Shown one piece after another: positions 44,146-55,659 of a stretch of 64,000 bases of DNA (position 1 is the stretch's first letter; each line of letters begins with the position of its first letter). The position numbers and the translations under genes were made by a program. The notes beneath the pieces are model-generated. The model was given only the letters and a program-made list of their open reading frames with translations. It was not told the origin of the DNA and searched no databases. The DNA is from Neostapfia colusana (lineage: Eukaryota; Streptophyta; Magnoliopsida; Poales; Poaceae), in contig JASWHV010000011.1 in the NCBI GenBank assembly GCA_030760725.1, positions 12,487,501 through 12,551,500 of the forward strand. Reading direction: 5' to 3'.

Positions 44146-45398
44146 GGAATCATTTCGGAGAAGGACGGTTCCCTTCCACCTTTTGCAATCTTCACCTTCC
44201 TCTTGTGCGTCCGAAGCCTCCGCTGCCCAGCGCTTACAACCTTTCCTTGCCACCATGTCTTCCGGCCTCCGGTTGTCCAGGCTCAGCAGCGATGGCGACA
44301 TCGCTATTGTGAGGCGCCTGCTCGGCTGGCAGTCTGCCACGTACGACGGAAAGATCCATTGCGGGAGGTCTCCCTGACCGACATGCGACCCGGCGAGGTG
44401 GTTCACTTCACCTTGTACGTGTTGTCCGGGTTCGCATTCCCGGCGTCATCCTTCCTCCTCACCCTGCTGGAGGTGTATGGGCTCCAGTTGCAGCACCTTA
44501 CGCCGCATGCCCTCGTACTAGTGGCCGTCTTCGTCCACTTCTGCGAGATGTTTGTGTGCATGCGGCCTTCGGTGCGACTCTTCAGGGTGTTCTCCTTGAG
44601 GGCCTCAGGGAGAAGCACAAGCCAGCTGGGGGCTTATTACTTCCAGCACCGAGGGAGGAACTCCACACTCTACATCGCACCCTTCACTCCTGGGAAGTGG
44701 GAGCACTGGAGAGAGGACTGGGTGATTGCCCAGACTGACGTCCACGACCGCCTGGAGCTGTCGGGTGGCCCACCAATGGCCGAGGTGGCCGTTGGGGATG
44801 AGATCTCCAACCTGCAGGACACCTACACACTGGTGCTGGAGAGGATCAGGTACTTGGCGGAGGAAGGCCTGACCTCACTGGTTGTTCTGGCTGACTTCGT
44901 GTCCCGTCGGATCTCCCCTCTCGAGCAGCGCGTCCGGGCTGCTTGGCAGTACACCAGGGAGGGCGACATGACTCGGTTGGCGCGCGTAGCAGGGCTGTCT
45001 CTGGATCAGGAGGTGTTGGAGATGATGCTGCAGAAGCTCTCCTGTGATCAGATTACCGATGACTCCATCACCCTGCCGGCGAGCTGCCAGCCCATCTACC
45101 TCAACCCGCAGGTGCGGTCGAGGCTGCTGAAAGAACTGCCGATGCTGGACGACATCGATGTTGCAGTGCGGTAGATCGGTGATCCCTCGCGGGGCATTGA
45201 GATCCCCGGAGTAGACGGCGCCGGTGGTTAGGCAGGTCCTGCGCCGAACTCACTCCCAAACAAGGGGGAGGAGTCGGCAGGGAGGCCTGTGCCCGTGGCG
45301 CGCCATTGTTTGCCACCCAAGGATGCCCTAGAGGCAAGCAGGGCATCAAAGAGGAAGTTGGTCCGTCCTGACGGAAGCTTCATCTTCGGCCCCCAGCC

Positions 45399-45416
45399 GG
45401 GGGGGGGGGGGGGGGG
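45399..45416. repeat. Run of 18 G bases
   Basis: An uninterrupted G run lies in the low-complexity region of the extra ORF and would encode a short glycine stretch. Its length may be uncertain because such runs are prone to sequencing error, which could also create an apparent frame change nearby. Confidence 0.85.
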
Positions 45417-45982
45417 TGGTTCCCAGGCTTCCCGTGGTGCCGCACCGGTCTCGACGACTGGCGCCGGGAGCAGCTCTAGAGCTGCCGCTAGCAGAGCAGT
45501 CCCGGTGGGCACAGGAAGGGCGTCTAGTGCTGCTGGAGCTTCAAGGCAGCCCCCCCAACACACCTACGACACAGAAGAAGTCCTCAGGCGCGTCCCCGGC
45601 CCAGAAGCCGTCATCGTGGAAGACTCCTGAGGCGTCGGCGGCGGCGATGAAGGTTCCAGCAACGTCATTGGCTTCTCAGCCGTCGAGGGCAGCCCCAGCT
45701 TAGGGTGAATCTTCAGCGTCGAGGTCCTCGACAGGGAAGGCTCCTGTTGTGCCATCTTCAGCGACGGAGACCCCTGAGGTTCTGCCGGCTCCGAAGCCAG
45801 CAGAGTCAATCTCAACGTCGGCGGGGGTGAGTGTCTCGAGCCCCCCACGTAAGAAGGTCCGCGCGGAGTGAAACTTCTAGACCTCCAGGTACGGCTCAAC
45901 CTTGCGAGACTGTGTACTGAGCCGCTGGATGGCGTAATTGATGCTTGGTGCTTCTTTTTGTAGGGCCCCTCAGCAAAGCTCG

Positions 45983-46050
45983 GCTCCTCCTCCTCCTCCT
46001 CCTCCTCCTCCACCACCTCCTCCTCCTCCTCCTCCTCCTCCTCCTCCTCC
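45983..46050. repeat. CTC/CCT microsatellite
   Basis: About 22 units of a three-base repeat, with one CAC-CAC interruption, lie in the extra ORF. Depending on frame it reads as proline, leucine or serine on the + strand and as glutamate-rich on the minus strand. Confidence 0.9.
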
Positions 46051-47126
46051 GCAGCAGTCCGGGAGCCGGAGCTCCTTCTCCGCCGAAGCTCCTACACCAG
46101 CGGCAGTGCCTGAGCCTGCGCCTCAGGTGGCTCCAGATGTCGGGGCCCGGGCCCCCAAGGCCAGCTAGCCGGTGGGCGCGGACGCCACTAGGTGCGGCCC
46201 GGCTGCTGCTGATCGAGCTGCTAGTCCTCCTCACCATGAACAGGTCGCCAAGGTGGCAACCCCATCGGTGGGTGAAGAGCCGGAGGGTGTCAAGGCAGTA
46301 CCTCGCTTAACAATGCCGAAGGCTGTCCCGGTACCCAGGGCCGCAAGAGCCGTCCGCTCTAGCCTGGACCAGATGCAGGACACGCTCGAGAAGGAGTGGG
46401 CTGAACTGAGGTCTGAGCAGGAGCACCTCCAAGACTGGGATAACCTGCTGAAGGCACGGTCCAGTCTGCCAGGGCGAAGGCTCGGGCTCGGGAGGAGCAG
46501 CTTGGGGCTCTGGAGGAGGTGCTAGAGGAAAAAGAGGCCGCCATCGCCAGCCTCCACAAGAATGCTGCGAACATCCTGGCTGAGGCTCAGGGTCTCTAAG
46601 CCTCCGCTGATGCGCGTCACGTGGTCCTGACGGAGCTCCAGGAGACACTCCTTCGTCAGGAGAAGGAGGCGGAGACGAGGGAGAGCGAGCTCTCCGACCG
46701 TCTGGTGCCCATGAGGAGGAGCATGGGCGCCTGAAGGAGCGACTTCAGGGCGTCCATGACCGGGAGCGGACCGCTGCGTCCAGGGAGTCTGACATGGACG
46801 AGCGGGCCGCGTGGCTGGCCACCAGGGAGCAGGCCCTGGTTGCTCTGGAGCAGGGGCTAGCCACTCGGGAACATGAGCTGGCGAGGAGGAGTTCGACGGG
46901 GGAGTTGGCTTCTTCCGGCAAGGAGGTCGAAGATCTCTGGGCTTCTCATGCCGTTGAGGCAGAGAAGGTTTGGGATTTTCTTGGCCGTGCAGAGGCGGCT
47001 CTGGAACCCTTTGGCTTCAGCCCCTTGCGCCACAGAGGGCCGGTCCAGGAGGTGAGCCAGGTGCTCCCTGCCATGGACTCAGTCGGAGAGAAGCTCCTGA
47101 CGCTGGAGAATGTCATGGGGGAGCCG

Positions 47127-48031
47127 TGACACCCAGTCCCGAAAATGAACCAAGTGAATGCATTATGTGTGCCCAGGATGTTCATCACACATACACAGCT
47201 TTATCACAATCTGAATCCAGAATATAACCACATGCAAATGATGTTTAAGTACTTTATTACATTGACTTATTGTCTCACTCATGAATATCTAACTTATTCT
47301 TGCAGCGGAAGACTCTAAATGACAGCGGAAAATCACTAAAGACGATGGGGCTCCACTCCAACTCCACATACATGTTGATGGTAGTGTGCATGCCTAGTAC
47401 TCCATCTGCTCTTCGAAGTACTCTTCTCCTGTAGCTGAAGTATATGTGGGAATGCAAGGGTGAGTACATATCATACTCCGAAAGTGCGGGAAAGTATGAC
47501 ATGTAGCTTAGAACAAGGTAGGGAATAAAAAGGTTCATTGCAGCAAGCAAATTTTATTTCACAAACAGGGTAAAAACAGAAACTATATTTAGGTGAGTTA
47601 AATCCCATCATAACCAAGTAATTCATCATCCCTCCTTCATAATTCATCATGAATCAAGCCTCAACCAGCCAATACTTTATCTCAAGTTCATATAATTTTA
47701 ATAAGTACTCATGACCATCTCATTTTCATAGAACCGAAACCCAACTCATTATAATGACCCAGAACAGTCCCAAAACCAATCCCAAAAACCATACCATAAC
47801 CATACCAAGTTTGACTCTAATCATGGAAGTTTGCCAGGTGCTTGTAACCGGAAGCACGACTATCATGATAGTTTTACACTCTGCAGAGGTGGTACCACTT
47901 TACACACAAGTTCGTGATTTCGTTACCCGTCGGCGACTAGAAAGAACGTCCATTATACCAGAACACAACCATCGGTGTATGTCCAAGAGATCACAAAGTA
48001 GCCTTTACAAAGGGGCTACTAGGATTTACGG
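47127..48031 (-). repeat. B-type LTR fragment inserted in the Tat-like element
   Basis: It starts TGACACCC at 47127 and follows the B LTR in the same order (CCAAGTGAAT, TGCCCAGGAT, a TGAGTACATATC region, a TCATGATAGTTTTAC segment and AGCCTTTACAAAGG) but with many differences, so it is an older or different subfamily. The bases before it are AGCCG. The Sirevirus LTR begins at 48032 and cuts it short; the remainder is not seen on the other side. Confidence 0.78.
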
Positions 48032-48618
48032 TGTAGGATCGAAGAGCACGTGAAAAGCTACCAGAGGGGGGTGTGAATGGTAGATTTAAACTTTTTAGAG
48101 GAAGCAAAAAAACCCCTTCAACAGAAAAATTGATCTGTTAAAGAAACCGTGTATGCGACTGATCTAAATGTGTTCAACCATGACAAAAGTGGTATATAAT
48201 ATAGAGAATCAGGTCATGAAGACACGACAACAAGAATTACGGAAATCCGTCAAGAAAAACTCATGTTATGGTCGAAAGATCAAACGAGGGTCAATCTGTT
48301 CTATTCGAGTAAAATCCAGATCTGCAACACTTCAAAGAAACTCATGTAGATCAGAAACTACAAATTTTCATAGATGATAGATAATCAAGTTTTGAAGACA
48401 ATCCAAAAGGAATTACATCAATTGGATCTGTAAAACTCGAGTTATGATCAAAACACTGAAGCACTGTCGCGCTGTCCAGAAACTCGACGAGAAAGACTTG
48501 ACAAAAACAAGTCAGACGAACAAGGCACAAAAGCTCCTCTAAATTACAAAATTTATTGATCAACATAAGAGGAACAGCCCAAAGTGGTCTTCTTACCACG
48601 AGCTCTGGCCTCCTTTGC

Positions 48619-48625
48619 TTATATA
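48619..48625 (-). promoter_or_regulatory. TATA box of the Sirevirus-type LTR
   Basis: TATATAA on the minus strand lies about 1050 bases into the LTR, in GC-richer surroundings, with about 590 bases left for R and U5. Confidence 0.6.
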
Positions 48626-49399
48626 ACCAGCCCGGAGGCCAACCCAATTCAAACTAGGACTCTAATCCTACTCAGTTTCTGAATCAAAACTTTCTATAAC
48701 TGCTCAAGACTCTTCTATACGCAGATAGAAGCAATTTTAAGACTTCCAAACACCTTAGGAACATATCCTACATTCCTAAAACAACTCAACTTCGTGTCCC
48801 ACACGAAACCGTATCATAACCAACTCAAATCTTTCCATATTTGAGCCATAACCGACTCAGCCGCAGTCTGAGTCCATAATCTAGCCGATTGGACCTTTCC
48901 TACTAATTCTTTACGTCCACATCTCTTCATCATGCCTTGGAACCATGTTTCCACATCCAAGCACTCCATGCACACGTGTAAACACCTTCCAACGACGTCC
49001 ACGATACCTTCATATGCATTGTTCTTTATCCAAACATGCTGCGCGACCTTCCGATCAATTCAACCACAATTCCTCCCGAACTTGGTTGTTGAACCTCATC
49101 TTCTCCCTAAGACTAGTTCAATGGATCCCGTCACCAGCCATATCTTGAACTCAAGCAACACCTGCACATGAATAAACAACCAATACTTTCGAGCACAATT
49201 CCGCGACTTGACTCACGTTAGTTCCGAAAACCACAACACCTTATGTGAACATCTCACATAAGCATGTTGCAAACCATAACAAAATGTAAACCACCGTAGA
49301 AAGACATAACACTTCAAAAACTTAGTAAAAGAATACTAAGCAAACTTTCCATAGATGTAAAGCAAGTTCGAAACATTTGCATGGTAAAAACAGAACCAT

Positions 49400-49610
49400 T
49401 GCGATTTAGCTCCGGACCTTGCCAAAGCTAACCGGACCTTGAGCCGGAACTTAGCAAAGCTAGTAGAACCTAGCACTGGAACTTACCAAAGCCAGTCGGA
49501 CCTACCGCCAGAGCTAACCAAACACATGTCGGACCTAGCCATAGCAAGTCGGACCTTACATCGGATCTTGTCGGAGCTTAGACCTAGAGTCGGACCTTGA
49601 CAAAAAGAGT
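49400..49610. repeat. Short CGGACCT-type repeats in the Sirevirus U3
   Basis: The motif CGGACCT and near variants (CGGAACT, CGGATCT) recur about every 20-30 bases, separated by AGCTA or CCAAAGC-like spacers. They lie upstream of the promoter in U3, so they could be protein-binding sites. Confidence 0.75.
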
Positions 49611-49674
49611 GTTTTGGCAGAATTCAAAACTTTTATCGTCATAGCCAATGTATTCAGCACACATAGGTGTCACA

Positions 49675-49922
49675 ATCTCCCCCTTGATGAATTCATTGGC
49701 AACACCACTTAAAATCCGAACATTGGCTGATTCACATGAAAAGTTTTGAAAACAGTCAAATGAGAAAGAAATTTCAAAACAAAATTTTCTCCCCCTATAC
49801 ATATTTCTCCCCCTTTGTAAATCAGAAATAAAATGAGAAGAAAAACAAAATTTCTCCCCCTGAGAAGAATCGTGCCAAAACACTTCTGAATCATGCAATG
49901 TGTGATCAATTTCTCCCCCTTT
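49675..49922 (-). promoter_or_regulatory. Five polypurine tracts beside the Sirevirus 3' LTR
   Basis: Five tracts reading AGGGGGAGA or close on the minus strand lie at about 49676-49684, 49787-49797, 49804-49815, 49851-49860 and 49911-49922. The one at 49676 touches the LTR and is the probable primer. Repeated tracts are known of Sireviruses. Confidence 0.8.
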
Positions 49923-50707
49923 GACAATGTATTCAGCAAAGTTCAAAAGAGAAATTTTAATTGTTATGAGCATATTTATAACATATACATATAAAACAAA
50001 GCTCATCCAAGCCATACTATCAAGTAACTTACACTATCACATCAATGAGATACATAAAGTAGTGTAAGCCATGCTAGAGACCGAGTGTATTTTCCAATTT
50101 AAGCAAGTCATGATCTCACAAACTTAACTATGTCAAGACCTGAAAGCATGACACTTTTTGCTGCATTTTAATTATTTTTCAAAGCACAAATTCAGATCAT
50201 ATGACATTTGCAAGAGATTATATGCCGCATCAGCCTTATTCTAACCAACCAAGCCAAGCCTATGTCATTTGACAATCAGAAGCTTAAGGACATGGTTTTA
50301 GTCATACACAACTTCTTTCAAGTTCATATCTAAGTGCAATGATAAGTCATCTCAAAAGAAGAAGTGTGATGCATTCATATTCTCTTGATCTTTTTCTCAA
50401 TTTTTCATTTGAACATAAAAGCTCAACATGTGAATAGTTGATTGATTATTTTTTTATTATTAAAAACACTTGTGAGCATGCAACAAGTTTAAAACAGCAA
50501 TAAAGTTCGATCATGACCAGATTTATTGTAAATAATTATTCCAATTACTATTCATGACAAAAACTACAAAATGTATAACATGAGTAATGTAGTAAGAACT
50601 TTCAGCATATAAAAGGAATCACAAAGTCATATATGTATGAAATACTATGCTCATATTATTTTAAATTCAGATTCACACATAGACTTCCCAAGTTTCAAAA
50701 CTCACCC
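49923..50707 (-). other. 3' untranslated region of the Sirevirus-type element
   Basis: These about 800 AT-rich bases lie between the RNase H stop and the polypurine tracts. No envelope-like or other ORF of useful length is visible. This is noncoding as far as I can see. Confidence 0.6.
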
Positions 50708-53700
50708 TCAATTTAAGCCATGAGGATGCATAACCCCTATTTCACTACGAATGAAACAAAAATGAGTGAAATCCAAAGGTTTTGTAAAAATGTCAGCCAA
50801 TTGTTGTTCGGTATCTACATGGTGAAGCACAATATTTCCTTTTTCAACTTTATCACAGAGAAAGTGATACCTAATGTCAATGTGCTTTGTTCTCAAATGA
50901 TGCACAGGGTTTTTAGCAATGCAAATGGTACTAGTGTTATCACAAAATAGTGGAACACTATCTAGATCAACCCCATAGTCCTTAAGTGTTTGAACAATCC
51001 AAAGAATTTGTGAGCAAGCGCTAGCAGCAGCTACATATTTAGATTCTGCTGTGGATTGTGCAACTGAATTTTGTTTTCTATAGGACCAAGCAACAAGTGA
51101 ATTACCAAGAAAATGACAATCACCCGAAGTACTTTTCCTATCAATTCTACAATCCCCAAAAACAGCATCCGAAAAAGCTTTCAAAGTAAAGGTTGTGGAA
51201 GAAGGAAGAAAAATCCCAAATTTTTGAGTTCCATGTAAGTACCTGAGAATTCTTTTGACGGCTTGACGATGTAAAGCACGTGGGGAAGCTTGAAATCATG
51301 CACAAAGCCATATGCTGAATTGTATGTCCGGTCATGATGCCGTGAGGTACAAAAGTGATCCAATCATACTTCTATATTCTTTTTGATCCAATGGTTCACC
51401 ATCTTCATCAAGTTCAAGTGTCATTGCTGTACCCATTGGTGTCCGAAGAGACTTGCTTTTGTCCATGTTGAAGCACTTAAGAAGGTCTCTTTTATACATT
51501 GTTTGATGCACAAAAGTACCCTCCTTGGTTTGCTTGATTTGCAGCCCCAAAAAGCATGTGAGTACTCCCATCACTCTCATCTCAAATTCTGAACTCATCA
51601 TAGCTGAAAACTTGGACACAAGATCATGAGAAGCACAACTAAAGATAAAATCCACATACACTTGACCAAATAATGAGTCATTGCCATGCTTAAGCACAAA
51701 AAGAGTTTTATTAACCTTGCCCATGGTAAACCCCTTTTCAGTAAGAATGTTTTAACCTATCATACCATGCTCTAGGGGCTTGTTTAAGACAATACAAGGC
51801 TTTGGACAATTTATAAACATGATTTGGAAAATTTGGATTTTCAAAACCCAGTGGTTTCTTGACATAAACCTCCTCATCTGTAGCCATTAAGAAAAGCACT
51901 TTTAACATTCATTTGATATAACTTGAAAACTTTATATGCAGCAAATGCTAACAAAATTCTTATGGCTTCTAATCTAGCAACAGGAGCAAAAGTTTCATCA
52001 ATATCTAGTCCTTCAACTTGTGTGAAACCTTGAGCAACCAACCTAGCCTTATTCCTAACCACAACCCCATCCTCACTTTGTTTATTTTTAAACACACATT
52101 TAGTTACGAGTAGAGTGTGACCTTGAGGTGGAGGTACAAGTTTCCAAACATTATTTCTTTCAAAATTTTCTAACTCTTCTTTCATGGCAATAATCCAAGA
52201 TTCATTAGTGAGTGCGTGTGCTATATCATTGGGTTCAAAAGAAGCAACTAATGCAGAATGAGCGTGAGAGTTTGGATCACAAAACCTGGACCGTGTGACT
52301 CGTTCGTGCAAGCTTCCAATCATTTGTTGTGGAGGATGACTTTTGAGGAGCTGTAGGCGAGTAGACAATTCACAAGCTCCTTCTTCTTCATGTTCATCAA
52401 AAATTGGAGAACTTGTGACTTGAGGACAATCTGGACCAGCAATGGTGGTCGTCGGTGCTGGTTGTGAATCAAAATCAGGAGCTTGAACAATGTCATTAGC
52501 TCCTGAATTTTTGGGCAGCAGCATCACTTCTACATCTTCTTTAATGAAAATACTCTCCCCCTGCGGATATGGGTCTGGTCCTGCAATATTAGAGCTAGTA
52601 CCTGGGCTAGCTTCATCAAAAGAAACCTCACAAGTGTCCACAATCTTGTTAGTGTCATGGAAAAGCACACGGTAGCCTCTAGTATGAGATGGGTAACCAA
52701 GAAACATGCCATCAATGGACCTAGGTTCAGATTTATCAAGATTACCATGTTTCTTAACAAAGCATTTGCAACCAAAGACCCGAAAGTGTGTGACACTAGG
52801 CCTATGTCCAAACCAAAGTTCATATGGTATTTTACCTAGCTTACCACACAAGAAAACACGATTTGAGACATAACAAGAAGTTGCAATTGCATCAGCCCAT
52901 AATTTTCTAGGAGTTTGATATTCATCAAGCATAGTCCTAGCCATCTCAACTAAGGTTCTGTTCTTTATCCCTACAACATTGTTTTGTTGAGGTACATATG
53001 GTGAAGAAAATTGATGATCTATTCCATTTTCAGCATAAAAGTGATCAAACGATTGATTTTTAAATTCGGTTCTGTTATCACATCTAATTGCTTTTAAAGA
53101 TCCTAGGTGATCAATTGATAATCTAAGAAATAAGGTTCTAAAGTGACTAAAAGTTTCATTCTTAGATGCCATAAAACAAACCCAAGAGTATCTAGAATAG
53201 TCATCAACAATCACAAGAACATACCATTTATCTCCGAAGGATTGAACACGTGAAGGTCCTACGGTGTCAAGGAGCAAAAGTTGACCCAGTTCAGTTGTCA
53301 TGGTCATTATGAGAGGAGCATGTGAACCTGCAACCATCTTAGCATGTCTACAAGAAGAGCACACAATTTCTTTGTCCCCTTTAAGCTTAGGCAGCCCACG
53401 TATGCAATCAAGAGCACTAACACGTATGAGATGATCAAAGCCAACGTGACCAAGTCTACGATTCCAAAAATATAAGTCTTTTGAATCATTAGCAACTAGA
53501 CATCTATGCTTAGAGGACGACATTTCAAAATCAGCTTTAAAAACTCTTCCAAACCGAGACATATTAAAAATGAGCTCACTATTTGAATCTACAACCTTGC
53601 AACAATTTTTAGTGAAAATAATTTCTAGATTTTCATCTAGCAATTGTAAAACAGAAAGCAAGTTGTTTTCAAATTTTTAACAAGTGCCACATCTTTTAAA

Positions 53701-53900
53701 GTGTAGTGATTATTTACTCTAACCGAACCCTTAGGAATTATAGGAGTTGAAGAATTATCGGCAAAAGTAACATTTTTTACATGTGACACAAAAGAGAGGA
53801 AGGAGAACCATTCTTTGTTACCGGTCATGTGGCGTGAGCATCCTGAATCCACAATCCAAATGTTCTCCTTCCTCAAGCGTGTAACCTACATAGAAGTACA
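50708..53900 (-). pseudogene. pol: Sirevirus-type pol: protease, integrase, RT, RNase H
   Basis: From right: protease motif WIVDSGCSRHMTG (about 53860), the GAG-pre-integrase and zinc finger (LGHVGFDHL, CSSCRHAK), the integrase core (VDDYSRYSW near 53195; RCDN near 53085), RT (WKLVPPPQG, KARLVAQGFTQ near 52040) and RNase H (DRKSTSG, ending HPHGLN at 50708). Damage is heavy: frame changes near 53660 and 51880, a shift near 51720, and others before 51184. The catalytic glutamate of integrase is glycine (VVGIKNR near 52960, family VVERKNR). The RT active site reads YVDF at about 51640 instead of YVDD. So both key enzymes are dead. Confidence 0.9.
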
Positions 53901-54199
53901 ATACGTCGATGACTCAATACTGGGGTTAGTCAAAAGGCATTTAGGAATCCAGTACTGAGTCACACGACGTTCAGCAGAAGTAACACGCAAAGGCTGAGAT
54001 AAAACACCAGGTTTATGAGCCAAAGTTTGAGGATTTTGTACCCATTAGTAGCACTAAAAACAGTAGGTCCGGAAGCAACCTTTGCATGTTTTTGACTCAT
54101 TACAGCAGGTTGCATATTCCTAACATTCGGTTTAGCACATGCAACAGGTTTTTGCACAGTTGTTATGTGATCTAGCAATAATTCTTTCCTTTTTCTGTT

Positions 54200-55655
54200 G
54201 CTTAGCTAATCTATAACAAAAATCTATGACATGACCATATCTACCACAGTAGGTACAATGAAATTAACTTTATGTTCATATCTAGATGAGCAGACAACAT
54301 GCTTATCTGAAACCGAATGAGACAACAAACCTGCAGATTTAAAAACCACTTCTTTTTGTTTAGGAACTGTTTTAGTCAAATCACTTCCTAATGAATTTAC
54401 AATTTTAGGTGGATGTCCTTTAGCATGAGCATGGGAATCAAAACCTAAACCAGTTTTATCATTGCAAGATTTAGTAGAATTCAACAGCAAGTTCAGATTC
54501 TTATTCCCATTATAAAACCGCTCTAGTGTCCTATTCATGTCATCAAGTTTCTTAGACAAGTCTCAGCAGTTTTGACATGAAGTTTTTCCTTTTAGTTTGC
54601 AATTGGAACAATACTTAACTTCATGAGAACGTAAAGCATTGTTCAATATAGAAATTTCATTCATAGCATCTTGTAGTTTCTTATTAAGATCATCACAAGT
54701 AGAACAATGCAAATCAATTGTAGAACAACAAGCATCTTTCATGTTTTTATCATTAAGTGCAGCAAGCTCTCTGTTCTTTTCAATCTCTAACTCAAGTTTA
54801 TCAAGTGTGGAAGTATGTGCACTTCTTAGAGAGGACAATTGTTCATATATTAAATCACATGAGGAACAAGAATCATCACTAAGAATCAAAGATTTCAAAC
54901 GATTAGTTTCAGATTCTAGTGACTCAGTTTTAACAGCATTGTCCCTTAGGTTTTTGTCCTTTTTCTTAACTATAACAGTGGCACGAGAAATAGCATCACA
55001 CATTTCTTCGCAAGTAGGACATACCTCATCATTGTCGCTGTTGTGTTCTGCCTCCTTCATACTTGAACTTGAATTGTCCGCCATGAAGCATAAGTTTCCC
55101 AAATCATCTTCATCTTCGTCACTTCCGATGTCCACACCACTCGAGCCAAGTTCTTGAAGTGCGGAGATAAAACTATTTACCAATTGGCGTCCTATAAAAC
55201 CCTTCTTTTTCTTCTTATTGTTTGCAGAGGAGTGCTTCGTCCTAGTTTGCTTTTCATAACGGGAAGTAGGACCTGAAAGGTAAGGGCAATCCGTACGAAA
55301 ATCTGTTCAAGGGTTAGAACCGAGTAGAGATGAGTGCAAGTTCTTCCTCTGGAAACTCTTCAATCTGTTCAAGGGTTAGAGAGGATAACAGAGAAAGTGT
55401 GCCACAAGATGAAGATTGACTAGAGCTAGGCATGCCACGTTGTGAAACAAATGCAAGAGACTTATTGGGGTTCTTACGTGATATTATATCAATTTCATGA
55501 GTTTTTAAGTTAGAATATAGCACATCTAATGTAAGTGTACTCATGACAGTAGATTCACGAATAGATGTAATTTTCATCTCCCAAATTGACATGTCTAATG
55601 CACTTAGTTATTGCCTAGCATTTTCAGCATCTGAAAAATTAACGTTGACACTACC
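54200..55655 (-). pseudogene. gag: Sirevirus-type gag, N-terminus missing
   Basis: From right: a UBN2-type region (SIWEMKITSIRES, LYSNLKTHEIDI, 55592-55314), a Lys-rich stretch (about 55210), an acidic segment (DIGSDEDEDDLG, about 55120), a long coiled coil with repeated Cys pairs (CSSCDLIYEQL, CSTCDDLNKKL; 55000-54563), and a zinc knuckle of the form C-x2-C-x4-H-x4-C near 54263-54222. Frame changes fall near 55300, 54560 and 54230. The first third, including the start codon, is missing at the junction near 55660. It would be the capsid protein. Confidence 0.8.
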
Positions 55656-55659
55656 AAAG

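Larger units (their letters stand above)
44255..47120 (+). pseudogene. Extra ORF of the Tat-like element: Transposase_28-like domain and coiled coils
   Basis: The start ATG at 44255 has good context (CCACCATGT) and opens MSSGLRLSRLSSDGD. A frame change near 44365 leads into a domain (about 44370-45170) with VSLTDMRPGEVVHFTLYVLS, HLTPHALVLVAVFVHFCE and GKWEHWREDWVI, which matches my knowledge of the Pfam family named putative gypsy type transposon (Transposase_28). Stops TAG stand at 45172-45174 and 45229-45231. A low-complexity Pro/Ser/Ala region follows, then a long coiled coil (about 46350-47000; LEEVLEEKEAAIASLH and related runs) with further stops and shifts, and a conserved tail (FGFSPLRHRGPVQEVS near 47000). 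Function of these proteins is unknown. It is truncated by the LTR at 47127. Confidence 0.75.
42061..47126 (-). mobile_element. Tat-like Ty3/gypsy element, left part (3' LTR, repeats, extra ORF)
   Basis: The order from left is an LTR in minus orientation (42061-42684), a purine-rich tract, a 109-bp tandem-repeat region, and an ORF on the + strand with a Transposase_28-like domain and coiled coils. Extra ORFs in antisense orientation between pol and 3' LTR, and tandem repeats in the 3' untranslated region, are known of the Tat lineage. Pol itself is not present because an unrelated LTR interrupts at 47127. The lineage assignment rests on this order and on recalled family features. Confidence 0.68.
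48032..49674 (-). repeat. 3' LTR of the Sirevirus-type element
   Basis: On the minus strand the LTR begins TGTGACACC at 49674, directly after a polypurine tract, and ends GATCCTACA at 48032. The CCCCCCTCTGG tract just before the end is a feature I associate with Sirevirus LTRs. A TATA box is at 48619-48625. The 49400-49610 part carries about ten short CGGACCT-like motifs. The open frame 49584-50015 crosses the boundary and is not a gene. Confidence 0.75.

Noticed and set aside
47127..48031. Solo LTR with both ends
   Set aside because: Only the TG-starting edge is present; the other side is cut by the Sirevirus LTR and no right half is seen.
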